A stretch of DNA of 63,263 bases from Zhongshania aquimaris (GCF_019312595.1 NZ_JAHWDQ010000009.1:1-63263); one strand, 5' to 3'. Shown: positions 42,910 through 54,845, counted from the first letter of the stretch. Notes: generated from the letters alone by a model not told the origin. Made by a program: numbers and translations.

Positions 42910-44111
42910 TTGTGGGGTTGCGCTCGGTCGACGACACTTTGCACCATCTTTTGGCGGATGCACAGAAATGGTGCTCTGAGGATCGGGTTTTGGCCCAATG
43001 CTTGGGCGCAGTGTTAGCAGACGATGTGTATGCAGAAAGCAATGTTCCGCCAGCTGATAATAGTGCCATGGATGGCTATGCGCTGCGCCATGTCGATCTG
43101 ATTCTAGGCGAGCCATTACCGCTAAGTCAGCGAATCCCTGCTGGGGCGATTGGTGAACCATTAAAGCTGGGTACTGCGGCGAGAATTTTTACTGGTGCGT
43201 TTATTCCGGCTGGCGCCGATACCGTGATTGCGCAGGAGGACTGCGAGCAAGTTGATGGCTTTGTAACAGTGAGTGCCGCGGCTAGCAAAGGTCAGCATAT
43301 TCGCCCCTGTGGACAAGACATTACCTCAGGGCAGTTGTTGTTAAAAGCTGGCCATCGACTTCAGCCCGCGGACTTAGGTTTGCTGGCTTCACTGGGTGTG
43401 TCTCAGCTCCGGGTTAGCTCGACGATCCGAGTCGCGTTAATGTCCACCGGTGACGAATTGTGTGAACCGGGTGAGTCACTAGCGCCAGGGCAAATCTATA
43501 ACTCTAATCGACCGATGCTGGCGGCAATGATTCGCGCTTTAGGTTGTGAGCTTGTGGATCTGGGTATTGTTGCTGACGATCCCACTACTACTAGGGCCGC
43601 GTTGATTAAGGCCCGCGATAGTGCAGACGTGGTGATAAGTAGCGGCGGTGTGTCCGTAGGCGAAGAGGATCATGTCAAGGCACAGGTTGAAGCGTTGGGC
43701 TCGCTGCAGCTTTGGAAACTGGCAATAAAACCCGGTAAACCGCTGGCATATGGCCGCTTGGCGAATGTGCCATTTTTTGGCCTGCCTGGAAATCCCGTCT
43801 CTAGCTTTGTGACATTTTGCCTGCTAGTCAGGCCGTATTTATTGGCGATGCAGGGTTTGACCGAGGCTACTGCGCCGCAATGGCCTGCGCAGGCCAATTT
43901 TGACTGGCCTAAGGCGGGCAGCCGTCAAGAGTATCTTCGCGCTAGAGTGACACCCGGTGATAATGGTCTTCAGGTCGATATTCATCCGCAGCAGAGTTCC
44001 GGCGCGTTAACGTCAGTGTCATGGTGCAATGCTTTAGCGGTGATTCCGATTGGTTGTACCTTGCAGCGAGGTGATCGCGTCGAGGTGATTTTTCTGCGGG
44101 ATTTAACGTAG
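42906..44111 (+). CDS. moeA: molybdopterin molybdenumtransferase MoeA
   Basis: MoeA inserts molybdate into adenylylated molybdopterin. The 401-residue protein shows DNSAMDGYALR, the central domain with SSGGVSVGEEDHVK, and FFGLPGNPVSSFVTF near the C-terminal domain. The start is a TTG overlapping the moaB stop; GTG 42912 is an alternative. No molybdoenzyme is encoded in the window. Confidence 0.95.
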   Translation: MIVGLRSVDDTLHHLLADAQKWCSEDRVLAQCLGAVLADDVYAESNVPPADNSAMDGYALRHVDLILGEPLPLSQRIPAGAIGEPLKLGTAARIFTGAFIPAGADTVIAQEDCEQVDGFVTVSAAASKGQHIRPCGQDITSGQLLLKAGHRLQPADLGLLASLGVSQLRVSSTIRVALMSTGDELCEPGESLAPGQIYNSNRPMLAAMIRALGCELVDLGIVADDPTTTRAALIKARDSADVVISSGGVSVGEEDHVKAQVEALGSLQLWKLAIKPGKPLAYGRLANVPFFGLPGNPVSSFVTFCLLVRPYLLAMQGLTEATAPQWPAQANFDWPKAGSRQEYLRARVTPGDNGLQVDIHPQQSSGALTSVSWCNALAVIPIGCTLQRGDRVEVIFLRDLT

Positions 44112-44122
44112 CTGTATTAGTG

Positions 44123-44158
44123 GGCCTGCAGTGAAATGGTTTCACCGCAGGCCTTCAT
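44123..44158. terminator. hairpin between convergent moeA and fabB
   Basis: GGCCTGC-A-GTGAAA pairs with TTTCAC-C-GCAGGCC (13 bp with one mismatch) around a 3-nt loop. The T-tract after it is poor (TTCATAA). It separates convergent genes and probably helps stop both transcripts. Confidence 0.55.
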
Positions 44159-44162
44159 AATG

Positions 44163-45386
44163 TTAAGCAGTATAGCGCTTAAACACTAAGCTGGCGTTTG
44201 TGCCGCCAAAGCCAAAGCTATTGGACATAACGGTATTTAGCGTCACGTTTTCTTGCTTTTTCAGCACGATCGGTACGCCTGCCGCTTCGTCGTCCAGGGT
44301 TTCGATGTTGGCAGACGCGGCAATAAAGTTATGTTTCATCATAAGTAATGAGAAGATCGCTTCCTGAACGCCGGTTGCGCCTAGGGAATGACCTGCCAGC
44401 GACTTGGTTGAACCAATCGCAGGAATCTTTTTGCCTTCATAAGCTTGTTTTACCGCTTTTAGTTCCTGCATGTCTCCGGCAGGCGTTGAAGTGCCGTGCG
44501 AGTTGATATAGTCAACGTCACTATCTACTGTCATTAACGCTTGGTGCATACAGCGCGCTGCGCCTTCGCCGCTCGGTGCGACCATGTCATAGCCGTCAGA
44601 CGTTGCGCCATAACCAACTAGCTCTCCGTAAATTTTCGCACCGCGTGCTTTGGCGTGCTCGAGCTCTTCAAGTACGACCATGCCTGCGCCACCCGCAATA
44701 ACAAAGCCGTCGCGGTTTGCATCATAGGGGCGTGAAGCGCTTTCGGGGGTGTCGTTGTACTTAGTGGACAATGCGCCCATCGCGTCGAACAGGCAGCTCA
44801 GTGACCAATGTTCTTCTTCGCCACCGCCAGCAAATATGATGTCTTGCTTGCCTAGCTGAATAAGCTCCATCGCGTTGCCAATGCAGTGTGCACTGGTGGC
44901 GCAGGCGGATGAAATTGAGTAGTTCACACCTTTAATTTTGAATGGTGTTGCTAGGCAGGCCGACACGGTGCTGCCCATGGTTTGCGTGACACGATAGGGC
45001 CCAATGCGCTTTACGCCGCGCTCGCGCAGCGTGTCGGCAGAGTCAATCAAATTCTCTGATGAGGCGCCGCCGGAGCCAGCGATAATGCCGGTGCGAACAT
45101 TGCTGACGTCGTGCTCTTCCAGGCCTGAATCGGCGATGGCTTCCTGCATTGAAAGGTAGGCATAGGCCGCAGCATCACCCATAAACCGGAATTGCTTGCG
45201 GTCGATAAGAGATTTCAGATCCAGATTTTTGATGGAGCCAGAAACGTGGCTGCGAAAGCCCATTTCTTTATAGGTTTCGTTGAACGCAATACCTGACTTG
45301 CCTTCCTGTAGTGAGCTCAATACTTCGGCTAGATTGTTACCGATGCTCGAAACAATCCCCATGCCAGTGACGACAACACGTTTCAT
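44163..45386 (-). CDS. fabB: beta-ketoacyl-ACP synthase I
   Basis: FabB elongates cis-3-decenoyl-ACP and is required for unsaturated fatty acids. The 407-residue thiolase-fold enzyme has the nucleophile Cys162 in SSACATSAH and the catalytic histidines His297 ([11 protein letters not shown]) and His333 ([10 protein letters not shown]), with Lys328. It lies 56 bases after fabA on the same strand, the classical fabAB operon. No FabR- or DesT-like operator was recognised upstream. Confidence 0.97.
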   Translation of the reverse strand: MKRVVVTGMGIVSSIGNNLAEVLSSLQEGKSGIAFNETYKEMGFRSHVSGSIKNLDLKSLIDRKQFRFMGDAAAYAYLSMQEAIADSGLEEHDVSNVRTGIIAGSGGASSENLIDSADTLRERGVKRIGPYRVTQTMGSTVSACLATPFKIKGVNYSISSACATSAHCIGNAMELIQLGKQDIIFAGGGEEEHWSLSCLFDAMGALSTKYNDTPESASRPYDANRDGFVIAGGAGMVVLEELEHAKARGAKIYGELVGYGATSDGYDMVAPSGEGAARCMHQALMTVDSDVDYINSHGTSTPAGDMQELKAVKQAYEGKKIPAIGSTKSLAGHSLGATGVQEAIFSLLMMKHNFIAASANIETLDDEAAGVPIVLKKQENVTLNTVMSNSFGFGGTNASLVFKRYTA

Positions 45387-45442
45387 CGAATACCTCGTCT
45401 TATATCGTGTGATGAATTTGTTAAATTAAAAGTTTATGAATA

Positions 45443-45967
45443 CTACTCGAAGCTTGCGTCGTCTTTAAACAAGCCGACGCGCAGGTCTTTTGCGGTGTAT
45501 ATCACTTTACCGTCAACAGCAACTTCGCCATCGGCAATGCCGAGGACCAGTTTTCGCTCGATCAAGCGTTTGTAGTTAAGGGTGTAGGTGACCAGCTTGG
45601 CGTCCGGCAGAATTTGTCCGGTGAATTTAACTTCACCAGCACCTAGTGCGCGGCCTTTACCACTATTGCCACGCCAGCCTAAGTAGAAGCCAACCAGCTG
45701 CCACATGGCGTCAAGTCCAAGGCAGCCAGGCATAACAGGGTCGCCGACAAAGTGACAGTCGAAAAACCATAAATCCGGATTTATATCTAGCTCGGCGACC
45801 AGCACACCCTTGCCGTAGGTGCCGCCCTCGGTACTAATGTTTGTGATACGATCCACCATCAACATATTGTTGACGGGGAGCTTTGGGTTGCCGGGGCCAA
45901 AAAGCGTGCCGTTCCCGCAGTCGATGAGTTCTTGTTTGGTAAAGCTATTTTGATGAATTAAAGACAT
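45443..45967 (-). CDS. fabA: 3-hydroxydecanoyl-ACP dehydratase/isomerase
   Basis: FabA dehydrates 3-hydroxydecanoyl-ACP and isomerises the product to the cis-3 form, the branch to unsaturated fatty acids. The 174-residue hot-dog protein has the catalytic His72 in [12 protein letters not shown] and Asp86 in GLDAMWQ, matching His70/Asp84 of E. coli. First gene of fabAB. Confidence 0.97.
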   Translation of the reverse strand: MSLIHQNSFTKQELIDCGNGTLFGPGNPKLPVNNMLMVDRITNISTEGGTYGKGVLVAELDINPDLWFFDCHFVGDPVMPGCLGLDAMWQLVGFYLGWRGNSGKGRALGAGEVKFTGQILPDAKLVTYTLNYKRLIERKLVLGIADGEVAVDGKVIYTAKDLRVGLFKDDASFE

Positions 45968-46196
45968 GAGGCAAAATTATCAGCTTGAAAATGTTGCGGC
46001 CATCTTAGCACGAAGGATTTCGATGGCACATAAAAATGTCAACATTGGCGCGAACATTGCTGTCATACCCCTGTCATGATTAGTCAGTAAAAGAGCGGTT
46101 CTTGCTAAGTAAAGGCGCTACATGGAAAATAGCGGCCAGTTTACATGCAGTTAAAAGGAGCCGGCCCAATGTCCGGAAGGTGTTAAAGGAAATATT

Positions 46197-47033
46197 ATGA
46201 TTAGAAAATGTCTGTTCCCCGTTGCAGGTTATGGTACGCGCTTTCTGCCTGCTACCAAATCGATGCCTAAAGAAATGTTGCCCATAGTGAATAAGCCTTT
46301 GGTGCAATATGGCGTTGAAGAGGCCATTGAGGCGGGCCTGAAAGAAATTGCCTTGGTTACTGGTCGCGGCAAGCGCGCCATTGCAGACCACTTCGATATT
46401 AGCTATGAGCTAGAAAATCAGATCGCAGGTACCAGTAAAGAGCGTTACCTGGATTGCATTCGCAATGTGCTTGAAAAAGGCACGTTTATGATGACGCGTC
46501 AGCGTCAGATGAAGGGCTTGGGGCACGCGATTTTGACGGGTGAGTGCCTGATCGGTGACGAAGCTTTTGGTGTAATCTTGTCTGATGACTTATGTCTTAA
46601 TCATGACGACGAAGGCGTCATGGCGCAGATGGTAAAGCTCTACAACCAATTTCGCTGCAGCATCGTTGCTATTCAAGAAGTACCGATGGAAGACATTGAG
46701 AAATACGGTGTTATCGCTGGCGAAGAAATGGGCGACGGTTTGTATCGTGTCAGCACAATGGTTGAAAAGCCTAAGCCAGAGGACGCCCCAACCAATATGG
46801 CGGTCATTGGCCGTTATATCCTTACACCTGATATTTTCGATATTTTGCGCAATACTCCGCCGGGTAAAAATGGTGAAGTGCAGTTGACGGATGCGTTGAT
46901 GACGCAGGCGCAAAACGGTTGTGTCTTGGCATATAAATTCCGCGGCAAGCGTTTCGACTGCGGCAGCGTGCCTGGTTTCATCGAGGCAACTAACTATGTT
47001 TATGAAAATATTTATGCCGAGGGTTCCGCGTGA
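46197..47033 (+). CDS. galU: UTP-glucose-1-phosphate uridylyltransferase
   Basis: GalU makes UDP-glucose for surface glycans. The 278-residue protein has the nucleotide-binding start [20 protein letters not shown] and the sugar-site [19 protein letters not shown]. Start behind AAGGAAA. It overlaps the following phosphomannomutase by four bases (GTGA), so the two are coupled. Confidence 0.96.
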   Translation: MIRKCLFPVAGYGTRFLPATKSMPKEMLPIVNKPLVQYGVEEAIEAGLKEIALVTGRGKRAIADHFDISYELENQIAGTSKERYLDCIRNVLEKGTFMMTRQRQMKGLGHAILTGECLIGDEAFGVILSDDLCLNHDDEGVMAQMVKLYNQFRCSIVAIQEVPMEDIEKYGVIAGEEMGDGLYRVSTMVEKPKPEDAPTNMAVIGRYILTPDIFDILRNTPPGKNGEVQLTDALMTQAQNGCVLAYKFRGKRFDCGSVPGFIEATNYVYENIYAEGSA

Positions 47034-48379
47034 GTAGTAGCGAAATAACGTGTTTTAAAGCGTATGACGTCCGCGGTCGTATTCCTGATCAGTTAAATGA
47101 AGATATCGCCTATCGCATAGGCCGCGCTTTTGCTGAAGTTATCCAGCCAAAGAAGGTCGTGGTGGGGCATGATATTCGTCTTAGCAGCGAGGCAATTAAG
47201 GCAGCGCTGACAAATGGTTTGCTGGATGCTGGTGTCGATGTCTATGACATCGGTTTATGTGGCACCGAAGAAATTTATTTTGCGACGGCGCATGCCGGTA
47301 TGGATGGCGGTATTGCGGTTACCGCTAGCCATAACCCTAAAGACTACAACGGCATGAAGTTTGTGCGTGAAGAGTCTAAGCCAATCAGCGGCGACACCGG
47401 CCTGTTTGATATTAAAAAGCTCGCTGAGAAAAATGAATTCGCTACCCCAGAAAAACGCGGTACATTACAGCCTTTAGATACGTCAGCAGCTTATGTCGAG
47501 CATTTGCTTGGCTATGTGGATGTCGCTTCCTTAAAGCCTTTAAAAGTTGTAGTGAACGCAGGTAATGGTGGTGCTGGACGTGTTGTGGATTTATTGGAAA
47601 AGCATCTGCCCTTCGAATTTATTCGTGTGCATCACGAGGCTGATGGCAACTTCCCGAATGGTGTGCCAAACCCGCTATTGGTGGAAAATCGCCAGCCAAG
47701 TATTGATGCGATTAAAGCGCATGGCGCTGATTTAGGCGTTGCGTGGGATGGCGATTTTGATCGCTGTTTCTTCTTTGACGAGACCGGTGACTTTATAGAA
47801 GGCTATTACGTTGTTGGCTTGTTGGCTGAAGCGTTTTTGCTGAAAAATCCGGGTGCGAATATTGTTCATGATCCGCGTTTAACCTGGAATACCATCGCCA
47901 TTGTCGAAGAGGCAGGCGGCAAAGCGGTGCAGTGTAAAACGGGTCACGCTTTTATCAAAGAGCGTATGCGCATTGAGAATGCCGTCTACGGTGGCGAGAT
48001 GAGTGCGCATCATTATTTCCGTGATTTTGCTTATTGCGACAGCGGAATGATTCCGTGGTTGCTGGTGACTCAATTGATGTCGGTGAAGTCGGCGAGCTTG
48101 TCTTCGCTGGTTGAGGAGCGCGTTGCGCTATTCCCCTGCAGTGGTGAAATCAATCGCGAAGTTGAGGATGCAAAAGCGGTTATTGCACTGATCGAAGAGA
48201 AATATAAACCCAGTGCGGCGGCGGTGGATTTCACTGACGGCTTGAGTATGAGTTTTGAGGGCTGGCGCTTTAATGTTCGGATGTCTAACACTGAGCCTGT
48301 TGTGCGTTTGAATGTGGAAAGTGATGGTGATTTTGCGTTGATGGAGGCTAAGACTGTTGAGCTGTTAGCTATGTTGTAA
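47030..48379 (+). CDS. phosphomannomutase (CpsG/ManB type)
   Basis: Interconverts hexose 6-phosphate and hexose 1-phosphate, feeding GDP-mannose or UDP-glucose supply. The 449-residue protein has the phosphoserine Ser100 in [13 protein letters not shown], the metal loop D240-G-D-F-D244 and the sugar loop GEMSAHHYF. It is closer to E. coli CpsG than to Pseudomonas AlgC. Start is GTG within the galU end. Whether glucose 1-phosphate is also a substrate, to supply GalU, is an inference from the coupling. Confidence 0.92.
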   Translation: MSSSEITCFKAYDVRGRIPDQLNEDIAYRIGRAFAEVIQPKKVVVGHDIRLSSEAIKAALTNGLLDAGVDVYDIGLCGTEEIYFATAHAGMDGGIAVTASHNPKDYNGMKFVREESKPISGDTGLFDIKKLAEKNEFATPEKRGTLQPLDTSAAYVEHLLGYVDVASLKPLKVVVNAGNGGAGRVVDLLEKHLPFEFIRVHHEADGNFPNGVPNPLLVENRQPSIDAIKAHGADLGVAWDGDFDRCFFFDETGDFIEGYYVVGLLAEAFLLKNPGANIVHDPRLTWNTIAIVEEAGGKAVQCKTGHAFIKERMRIENAVYGGEMSAHHYFRDFAYCDSGMIPWLLVTQLMSVKSASLSSLVEERVALFPCSGEINREVEDAKAVIALIEEKYKPSAAAVDFTDGLSMSFEGWRFNVRMSNTEPVVRLNVESDGDFALMEAKTVELLAML

Positions 48380-48393
48380 TACGGGTATTCTAT

Positions 48394-48433
48394 AGATATA
48401 AAAAAAGCGCCTAATGGCGCTTTTTTTATATCT
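48394..48433. terminator. symmetric bidirectional terminator
   Basis: Eighteen bases on each side pair perfectly around a 4-nt TAAT loop. GGCGC lies next to the loop and seven A or T plus TATA at the base, so each strand has a GC stem followed by T. It serves the convergent phosphomannomutase and pgi genes. Confidence 0.94.
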
Positions 48434-48439
48434 GTATTT

Positions 48440-50089
48440 TTATGTTTTTTGCGCTTCTTGATATCGCGCTATTAGTTGTGTGGTTGAGCTATCCAAGGAG
48501 CTGACGTCGTCCCCTGACAGTGCACCCATTAGGGTCTGGCTTATTTGCTTGCCGAGTTCCACTCCCCACTGATCAAAGGGGTTAATGCCCCAAACAAAGC
48601 TGGCGGTGAACAAACGGTACTCATATAGCGCAATTAAGGCGCCCAGCGCGCGCGCGTCCAGCTGTCGCATTAATATGGTGGTGCTTGGGCGATTGCCTAA
48701 CATGGCCTTGTGCTGTGCTAATTGTCCTGCTTCGTCAGATGGCATTCCTTCGTCAATTAGGGTTTGTTGAATTTCCGTCGCGCTCTGGCCTTTCATCAGA
48801 ACTAGGCTTTGACTGAAACAGTTGGCAATAAGATTTTGATGCTGTTCGCCAACAGGGTTGTAAGTGCGAAGGCTGGCAATAAAGTCGCAGGGAATGGTGT
48901 CGCTACCCTGGTGCAGCAGCTGGTGAAACGAGTGCTGACCATTGGTACCCTCGGTTCCCCAAATGACACCGCCTGTGCCGTACTTAAGTACCTCACCATC
49001 TCGACTTACTGATTTGCCTGCACTTTCCATAAATAATTGCTGGAGATAAATTGGCAATAATTTTAGATGGTGCTCATAGGGTAATACGGCTTGTGAGCTG
49101 ATGCCCCATGCGTTGCGATACCAAACATCCAGGAGGCCGAGAATAACAGGAACGTTATCTTCTAGTGGCGTGTGTTCAACGTGAAGGTCTATTGCATGGC
49201 CGCCTTGCAACATGGTGCGGAAATTATCCATGCCGAAGCACAGTGCCACTGCTAAGCCGAAGCTTGACCAAAGGGAGAAGCGGCCGCCTACCCATTCCGG
49301 GGTGCAAAGTATCAGCTCTTCTTTGATACCGAAGTTTTTGGCGGCGCTAGGTTTTGAGGTTACGGCGACAAAGTGCTGGTCGACATTTTTGCAATTCAGT
49401 GTGGAGGATAACCAGGCGCGGGCGGCATTGGCGTTGCTGCGTGTTTCTTGGGTGCCAAAGGATTTGGATGCCACAATAAACAGGGTGGTTTCCGCGGGTA
49501 CTGTTGCTAAAATTTCGGTGATGACGCTCGGGTCTATATTGGCGGCAAAATGGGCCTTGAGAATACCGTCGCCTTGATTTGCAAGGGCGTCGCATATTAA
49601 TCGGGGCCCGAAGTCAGAGCCGCCGATGCCGATATTGACCACGTCGGTGAATGCCTTGCCGGTGGTGCCAGTTAGTTCGCCGCTGTGCACGGCGGCGACG
49701 AGTTTCGCCATGCTGCTATACATTGCATCAGTAGCGTGGTCGCTGCTTTTGCCGTCGACCGCCCAGCGGCGCAAGCTGGGGTAGTTTGTTGCCCGATCCT
49801 CGGTGTTGTTGAGATGGGCTCCGGCTCTTAGGGCGGCGAATTGCTCTGGTACACTGGTGTCCCGCGCCAAGGTGCAGAGCGCGGCAAGGATGTCTTTGTC
49901 GATATGTTGCTTTGAGTAATCAACAAATAAGGGCCCAACGTCGGCACTATAACGCGCTGCGCGGTCGGCATCTTCATTGAAGCGTTGACTTAACGAGGTT
50001 GTGATGCTGTTTTGAGCAATGTTTTGTAGGGTTGATCTGATCTCGGCGTCGTAGCGCGATCTGGCTCCGTGTTGTGGCGTGGTGCTCAC
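48440..50089 (-). CDS. pgi: glucose-6-phosphate isomerase
   Basis: Pgi interconverts glucose 6-phosphate and fructose 6-phosphate. The protein has GIGGSDFGPRLICDAL, the signature VGGRFSLWSSFGLA and the C-terminal NPFDQWGVELGK. I start at a GTG behind AAAAGGA, giving 549 residues, the same as E. coli. An ATG 45 bases upstream (50134) would add 15 unusual residues and has a poor ribosome binding site. Confidence 0.95.
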   Translation of the reverse strand: MSTTPQHGARSRYDAEIRSTLQNIAQNSITTSLSQRFNEDADRAARYSADVGPLFVDYSKQHIDKDILAALCTLARDTSVPEQFAALRAGAHLNNTEDRATNYPSLRRWAVDGKSSDHATDAMYSSMAKLVAAVHSGELTGTTGKAFTDVVNIGIGGSDFGPRLICDALANQGDGILKAHFAANIDPSVITEILATVPAETTLFIVASKSFGTQETRSNANAARAWLSSTLNCKNVDQHFVAVTSKPSAAKNFGIKEELILCTPEWVGGRFSLWSSFGLAVALCFGMDNFRTMLQGGHAIDLHVEHTPLEDNVPVILGLLDVWYRNAWGISSQAVLPYEHHLKLLPIYLQQLFMESAGKSVSRDGEVLKYGTGGVIWGTEGTNGQHSFHQLLHQGSDTIPCDFIASLRTYNPVGEQHQNLIANCFSQSLVLMKGQSATEIQQTLIDEGMPSDEAGQLAQHKAMLGNRPSTTILMRQLDARALGALIALYEYRLFTASFVWGINPFDQWGVELGKQISQTLMGALSGDDVSSLDSSTTQLIARYQEAQKT

Positions 50090-50193
50090 AGCATTTCCTT
50101 TTAAATATCCGTTTAGTGGGGCCGGCCTCTCCATACCGGCAAAGCCCTTGAATTGTAGCGGCTTCGGGCATGAATTGTAATCCGTTGAGGCTT

Positions 50194-51153
50194 TTAGCTG
50201 CGTCTTGAAAGGGCGATAGTGGTGAGTTTTTCCAGCGCGCGGCGATAGGGTGAGTCGTTAATCGGCGCTAGTGCTGCTAATGCGGCTTCGGTATAGCGTT
50301 CTGCAGCCGCCCGGCAGTAAGCAAGTGCGCCACAGGAGGTGACGGCTTCGACGATCTCGTCGAGTTGTTCCGCAGTCTTATTGCTAATGGCATTGTGAAC
50401 CAGCGCTTGCTGCTGTTCGTTGCCATGTTGCAACACATAAATTAGCGGCAGGGTGGGTTTGCCCTCGGCGAGGTCGTCGCCGATATTTTTGCCAGTTTCT
50501 TCCGGGTCGCCTTCATAGTCGAGAATGTCGTCGATGAGCTGGAAGGCGATGCCGAGATTTAAGCCGTAATCATAAAGTGCGCTTTGATGCTGGTCTGTTT
50601 GGCTGATGATTGCAGCGCCACCGCAGGCAGCCCCAAATAGCACGGCGGTTTTGCAGCGAATAACCTCAAAGTAGGTTGCTTCGCTGGTGTCTGCATTGCC
50701 TGCGCGACTAAGCTGTAAGACTTCGCCCTCGGCGACGGTGTTAGTTGTGCCGGAAAGCAAGCCCATCAGCGGTAGGTTGCCGATCTCAACCAGAATCTGA
50801 AAAGCACGTGAGTACAGAAAGTCACCGACCAGGACGCTGGGGGCGTTGCCCCAGTTGGCATTGGCGGTGGGTCGTCCGCGACGCAGGGCAGAGATGTCGA
50901 CAACGTCATCGTGCAGAAGGGTGGCGGTGTGAATAAACTCAATGACCGCCGCTAAATGTATGTGTCGCTGTTCAATATTGCCAATGGCGCCAGCGCAGAG
51001 CAGGGTGAGCAAGGGGCGCAGCCGCTTTCCTCCCGCATCGACGATATAGTGGCCGATGTTTTCTACGAGGGGCACGTTGGAGTGCAGTTGTTCGATGATA
51101 AATTCGTTGACCGCGGCAAATTCGCTGTCAACGATCTGGCGGATCTGTTGCAT
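50194..51153 (-). CDS. ispB: octaprenyl diphosphate synthase
   Basis: IspB builds the polyprenyl tail of ubiquinone. The protein has both aspartate-rich motifs, LLHDDVVD and LIDDILDYEGD, and GGKRLRPLLTLL. I start at ATG 51153, giving 319 residues against 323 in E. coli. Upstream in-frame starts (TTG 51216, ATG 51189) lie inside a good promoter, so they are unlikely to be on the mRNA. It is divergent from rplU, as in E. coli. Confidence 0.93.
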   Translation of the reverse strand: MQQIRQIVDSEFAAVNEFIIEQLHSNVPLVENIGHYIVDAGGKRLRPLLTLLCAGAIGNIEQRHIHLAAVIEFIHTATLLHDDVVDISALRRGRPTANANWGNAPSVLVGDFLYSRAFQILVEIGNLPLMGLLSGTTNTVAEGEVLQLSRAGNADTSEATYFEVIRCKTAVLFGAACGGAAIISQTDQHQSALYDYGLNLGIAFQLIDDILDYEGDPEETGKNIGDDLAEGKPTLPLIYVLQHGNEQQQALVHNAISNKTAEQLDEIVEAVTSCGALAYCRAAAERYTEAALAALAPINDSPYRRALEKLTTIALSRRS

Positions 51154-51187
51154 GGTTACGACGATACGTCTGGCGGAGTCGGTTGGC

Positions 51188-51216
51188 ATCGTATGAGCGC
51201 AGCTGCGAGCTGTCAA
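51188..51216 (-). promoter_or_regulatory. ispB promoter
   Basis: On the minus strand a perfect TTGACA is followed after 17 bases by TACGAT (4 of 6). The expected start of transcription is about 51181, leaving a short leader before ATG 51153. Confidence 0.65.
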
Positions 51217-51245
51217 GGTTTCTACATTAAAGGGTTTTAGGGGTG

Positions 51246-51274
51246 TTGTTTATTTTTGCGATACTGCGTACAAT
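51246..51274 (+). promoter_or_regulatory. rplU promoter
   Basis: TTGTTT and TACAAT (5 of 6) are spaced by 17 bases and followed by a GC-rich discriminator, TCGCGCCCC. The -35 boxes of this and the divergent ispB promoter are only 29 bases apart. About 138 bases of leader precede rplU. Confidence 0.65.
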
Positions 51275-51418
51275 TCGCGCCCCTGAAAGCAAAACCGTGC
51301 GGCCCCTTAATGGTTAAGTGGTGGTGACGGTGCCTGGACTTGTCCCGGCGTGATGCACTTAGTGTAAAGCGCTCGGCCGAAACAAATTATTGCAAGCAGG
51401 CTCTTGGAGATTATGCCC

Positions 51419-51730
51419 ATGTACGCAGTTATTGAAAGTGGTGGTAAGCAACACCGTGTGATTGAGGGTGAGACCCTCAAGCTAGAAAAAATTGAAGTTG
51501 CCACTGGCGAAAGCGTAACCTTCGACAAAGTGTTGATGGTTAAGGCCGGTGAAGAATTGAAGATTGGCGCACCTTACGTTGAAGGTGGCAAAGTGACTGC
51601 GGAAGTTATTTCGCAAGGTCGTCACGCCAAGGTGAAAATTGTTAAGTTTCGCCGTCGGAAGCACAGCATGAAACAAGCTGGTCACCGTCAGTGGTTCACC
51701 GAAGTGAAAATCACTGGTATCAGTGCTTAA
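51419..51730 (+). CDS. rplU: 50S ribosomal protein L21
   Basis: L21 is a large-subunit protein that depends on L20 for binding. The 103-residue protein begins [20 protein letters not shown] use ATG 51419 because it matches E. coli and lies 9 bases after TTGGAGA; an in-frame ATG five codons upstream overlaps that box. Confidence 0.97.
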   Translation: MYAVIESGGKQHRVIEGETLKLEKIEVATGESVTFDKVLMVKAGEELKIGAPYVEGGKVTAEVISQGRHAKVKIVKFRRRKHSMKQAGHRQWFTEVKITGISA

Positions 51731-51747
51731 GGAATTAGGAGAGACTC

Positions 51748-52005
51748 ATGGCTCACAAGAAAGCTGGTGGTAGTACTCGTAACGGACGCGACTCGCAGAG
51801 TAAGCGTCTAGGTGTAAAACGTTTTGGTGGTCAAACTGTTAGCGCGGGCAGCATTATTGTTCGTCAGCGCGGCACTCGCTTTCACGCTGGTGAAAACGTA
51901 GGTTGCGGCACCGACCACACTTTGTTTGCAAAGGCAGACGGCGTGGTGAAGTTTGAAGTTAAAGGTCCAAAGAGTCGCAAGTATATTAGTATTGTTGCGG
52001 CCTAA
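51748..52005 (+). CDS. rpmA: 50S ribosomal protein L27
   Basis: L27 reaches the peptidyl transferase centre through its N terminus. The 85-residue protein begins [20 protein letters not shown] and has [15 protein letters not shown]. There is no N-terminal cleavage extension as in Firmicutes. Cotranscribed with rplU. Confidence 0.98.
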   Translation: MAHKKAGGSTRNGRDSQSKRLGVKRFGGQTVSAGSIIVRQRGTRFHAGENVGCGTDHTLFAKADGVVKFEVKGPKSRKYISIVAA

Positions 52006-52023
52006 GCCCTCTTCGTGACGTTT

Positions 52024-52055
52024 AAAGCCTCGTCTGTTGACGGGGCTTTTTTGTT
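52024..52055 (+). terminator. rplU-rpmA terminator
   Basis: AAAGCCTCGTC pairs with GACGGGGCTTT (11 bp with one T-G pair) around a 4-nt loop, followed by TTTTTT. It lies before obgE, so obgE may rely on readthrough or its own promoter. Confidence 0.88.
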
Positions 52056-52090
52056 TCTGTAGATAGGTTTTAAGCATATTCCTTTTGTAG

Positions 52091-53308
<1,218 letters not shown>

Positions 53309-53314
53309 GGTGCT

Positions 53315-54451
53315 GTGATCTTGTCTGAGAATAGGCGGGCGCTAAAAACGTGTAAGCGTGTGGTGGTCAAAATTGGCTCGGCACTGCTTACCAATGATGG
53401 TCGCGGTCTTTATGCCGAAGGCCTCGACGCTTGGGTTTCGCAGTTGGCGGCGCTCAGGGCGTCGGGTCGTGAAGTGGTTTTGGTTTCGTCGGGTGCTGTT
53501 GCCGAGGGTATGACGCGTTTGGGTTGGCGTGAGCGCCCCGATAATTTGCATAAATTGCAGGCTGCGGCGGCTGTTGGGCAGATGGGTTTGGTGCACGCCT
53601 ACGAAACGCGATTTCGTACTCACGGTTTGCAAACTGCACAAATCTTGCTGGGACATGATGATATTTCCGCGCGTGATCGTTATTTGAATGCGCGCAGTAC
53701 CTTGCTCACCTTGCTGGATTTAGGTGTCGTGCCGGTTGTTAATGAAAACGATACGGTTGTCACCGACGAGATTCGCTTTGGTGACAACGATACCCTGGCT
53801 GCACTCGTTGCGAATTTAATTGACGCCGATACCTTGGTTATATTGACGGATCAGCGCGGCTTGTTCGAGGAGGATCCCCGCTCAAATCCGAATGCGAAGT
53901 TAATCTCTGAGGCTTCAGTAGAAGATCGCTCGCTAGATGTAATGGTGGGTGGTGCAGCTGGTATGCTGGGCCGTGGTGGAATGCTAACCAAGCTGCGCGC
54001 GGCACGTTTGGCATCCCGTTCTGGGGCGAATACCGTTATCGTGGGCGGTCGCGAAGATCGGGTGTTGGATCGTATTTTTGAGGCGGAAGACTTAGGTACA
54101 TTATTGTTATCAAAAGAGCCACCGATTACCGCGCGTAAAAAATGGCTGGCGGGGCAGTTGCAGTTACGGGGTTCGGTGCAGATTGATGATGGTGCTGTAC
54201 GCGTATTGCGCCAGCAGGGGCGCAGCTTATTACCCGTGGGGGTAGTGGCGGTTACTGGGCAATTTTCTCGTGGCGACCTTGTTAAGTGTGTTGATGGTCA
54301 GGGGAATGAGGTGGCGCGCGGATTGGTAAACTACTGTGCTGATGATGCGCGACGCTTAGCTGGTAAGTCGAGTGGCAAGATTGTTGAGTTGCTCGGCTTT
54401 GTTGGCGAGCCCGAGTTGATTCACCGCGATAATCTGGTGGTGAGTGGCTGA
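53315..54451 (+). CDS. proB: glutamate 5-kinase
   Basis: ProB phosphorylates glutamate in the first step of proline synthesis. The 378-residue protein has the amino-acid kinase domain ([39 protein letters not shown]) and a C-terminal PUA domain (about 285-365). The start is GTG with GAGG about 5 bases upstream; TTG 53321 is an alternative. proA is not in the window. Confidence 0.96.
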   Translation: MILSENRRALKTCKRVVVKIGSALLTNDGRGLYAEGLDAWVSQLAALRASGREVVLVSSGAVAEGMTRLGWRERPDNLHKLQAAAAVGQMGLVHAYETRFRTHGLQTAQILLGHDDISARDRYLNARSTLLTLLDLGVVPVVNENDTVVTDEIRFGDNDTLAALVANLIDADTLVILTDQRGLFEEDPRSNPNAKLISEASVEDRSLDVMVGGAAGMLGRGGMLTKLRAARLASRSGANTVIVGGREDRVLDRIFEAEDLGTLLLSKEPPITARKKWLAGQLQLRGSVQIDDGAVRVLRQQGRSLLPVGVVAVTGQFSRGDLVKCVDGQGNEVARGLVNYCADDARRLAGKSSGKIVELLGFVGEPELIHRDNLVVSG

Positions 54452-54475
54452 TTGGTCAATGTGTAAATAACATGC

Positions 54476-54508
54476 AATAAAAAACCCGCTCAAGGCGGGT
54501 TTTTTATT
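54476..54508. terminator. symmetric bidirectional terminator
   Basis: Fourteen bases pair perfectly, CCCGC/GCGGG next to a 5-nt loop and A6/T6 plus ATT at the base. It lies between the convergent proB and rpsT genes and can serve both. Confidence 0.93.
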
Positions 54509-54528
54509 GGCAAAACAAAAGCAGTTAA

Positions 54529-54801
54529 TTACGCAGCAGCGCCCATTGCTTTAATTTTGCTGTTCAAGCGGCTCTTGTGACGAGCTGCTTTGTTTTTGTG
54601 AAGAATGCCTTTATCGGCCATGCGGTCGATAACGGAAACTGCAGATACGTACGCAGTCTTTGCCGCTTCTTGGTCGCCAGAAGCGATAGCAGCCAGTACT
54701 TTCTTCAGGTATGTACGTACCATTGAGCGCAGGCTGGCGTTATGCGTACGACTTTTTTCCGCCTGGCGTGCGCGTTTTTTAGCTTGTGGAGAATTCGCCA
54801 C
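54529..54801 (-). CDS. rpsT: 30S ribosomal protein S20
   Basis: S20 is a primary 16S rRNA-binding protein. The 90-residue basic helical protein begins [20 protein letters not shown]. The start is GTG behind AAGGAG; the E. coli gene uses TTG, and a weak start is tied to its autoregulation, so the same may hold here. Confidence 0.97.
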   Translation of the reverse strand: MANSPQAKKRARQAEKSRTHNASLRSMVRTYLKKVLAAIASGDQEAAKTAYVSAVSVIDRMADKGILHKNKAARHKSRLNSKIKAMGAAA

Positions 54802-54845
54802 CCTTATAACTCCTTGAAACCTAGTGCTGAAAATTTAGGCCGGGA

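Noticed and set aside
51154-51216. N-terminal 21-residue extension of IspB from TTG 51216
   Set aside because: The start codon is part of a promoter -35 box and the extension does not resemble the family.
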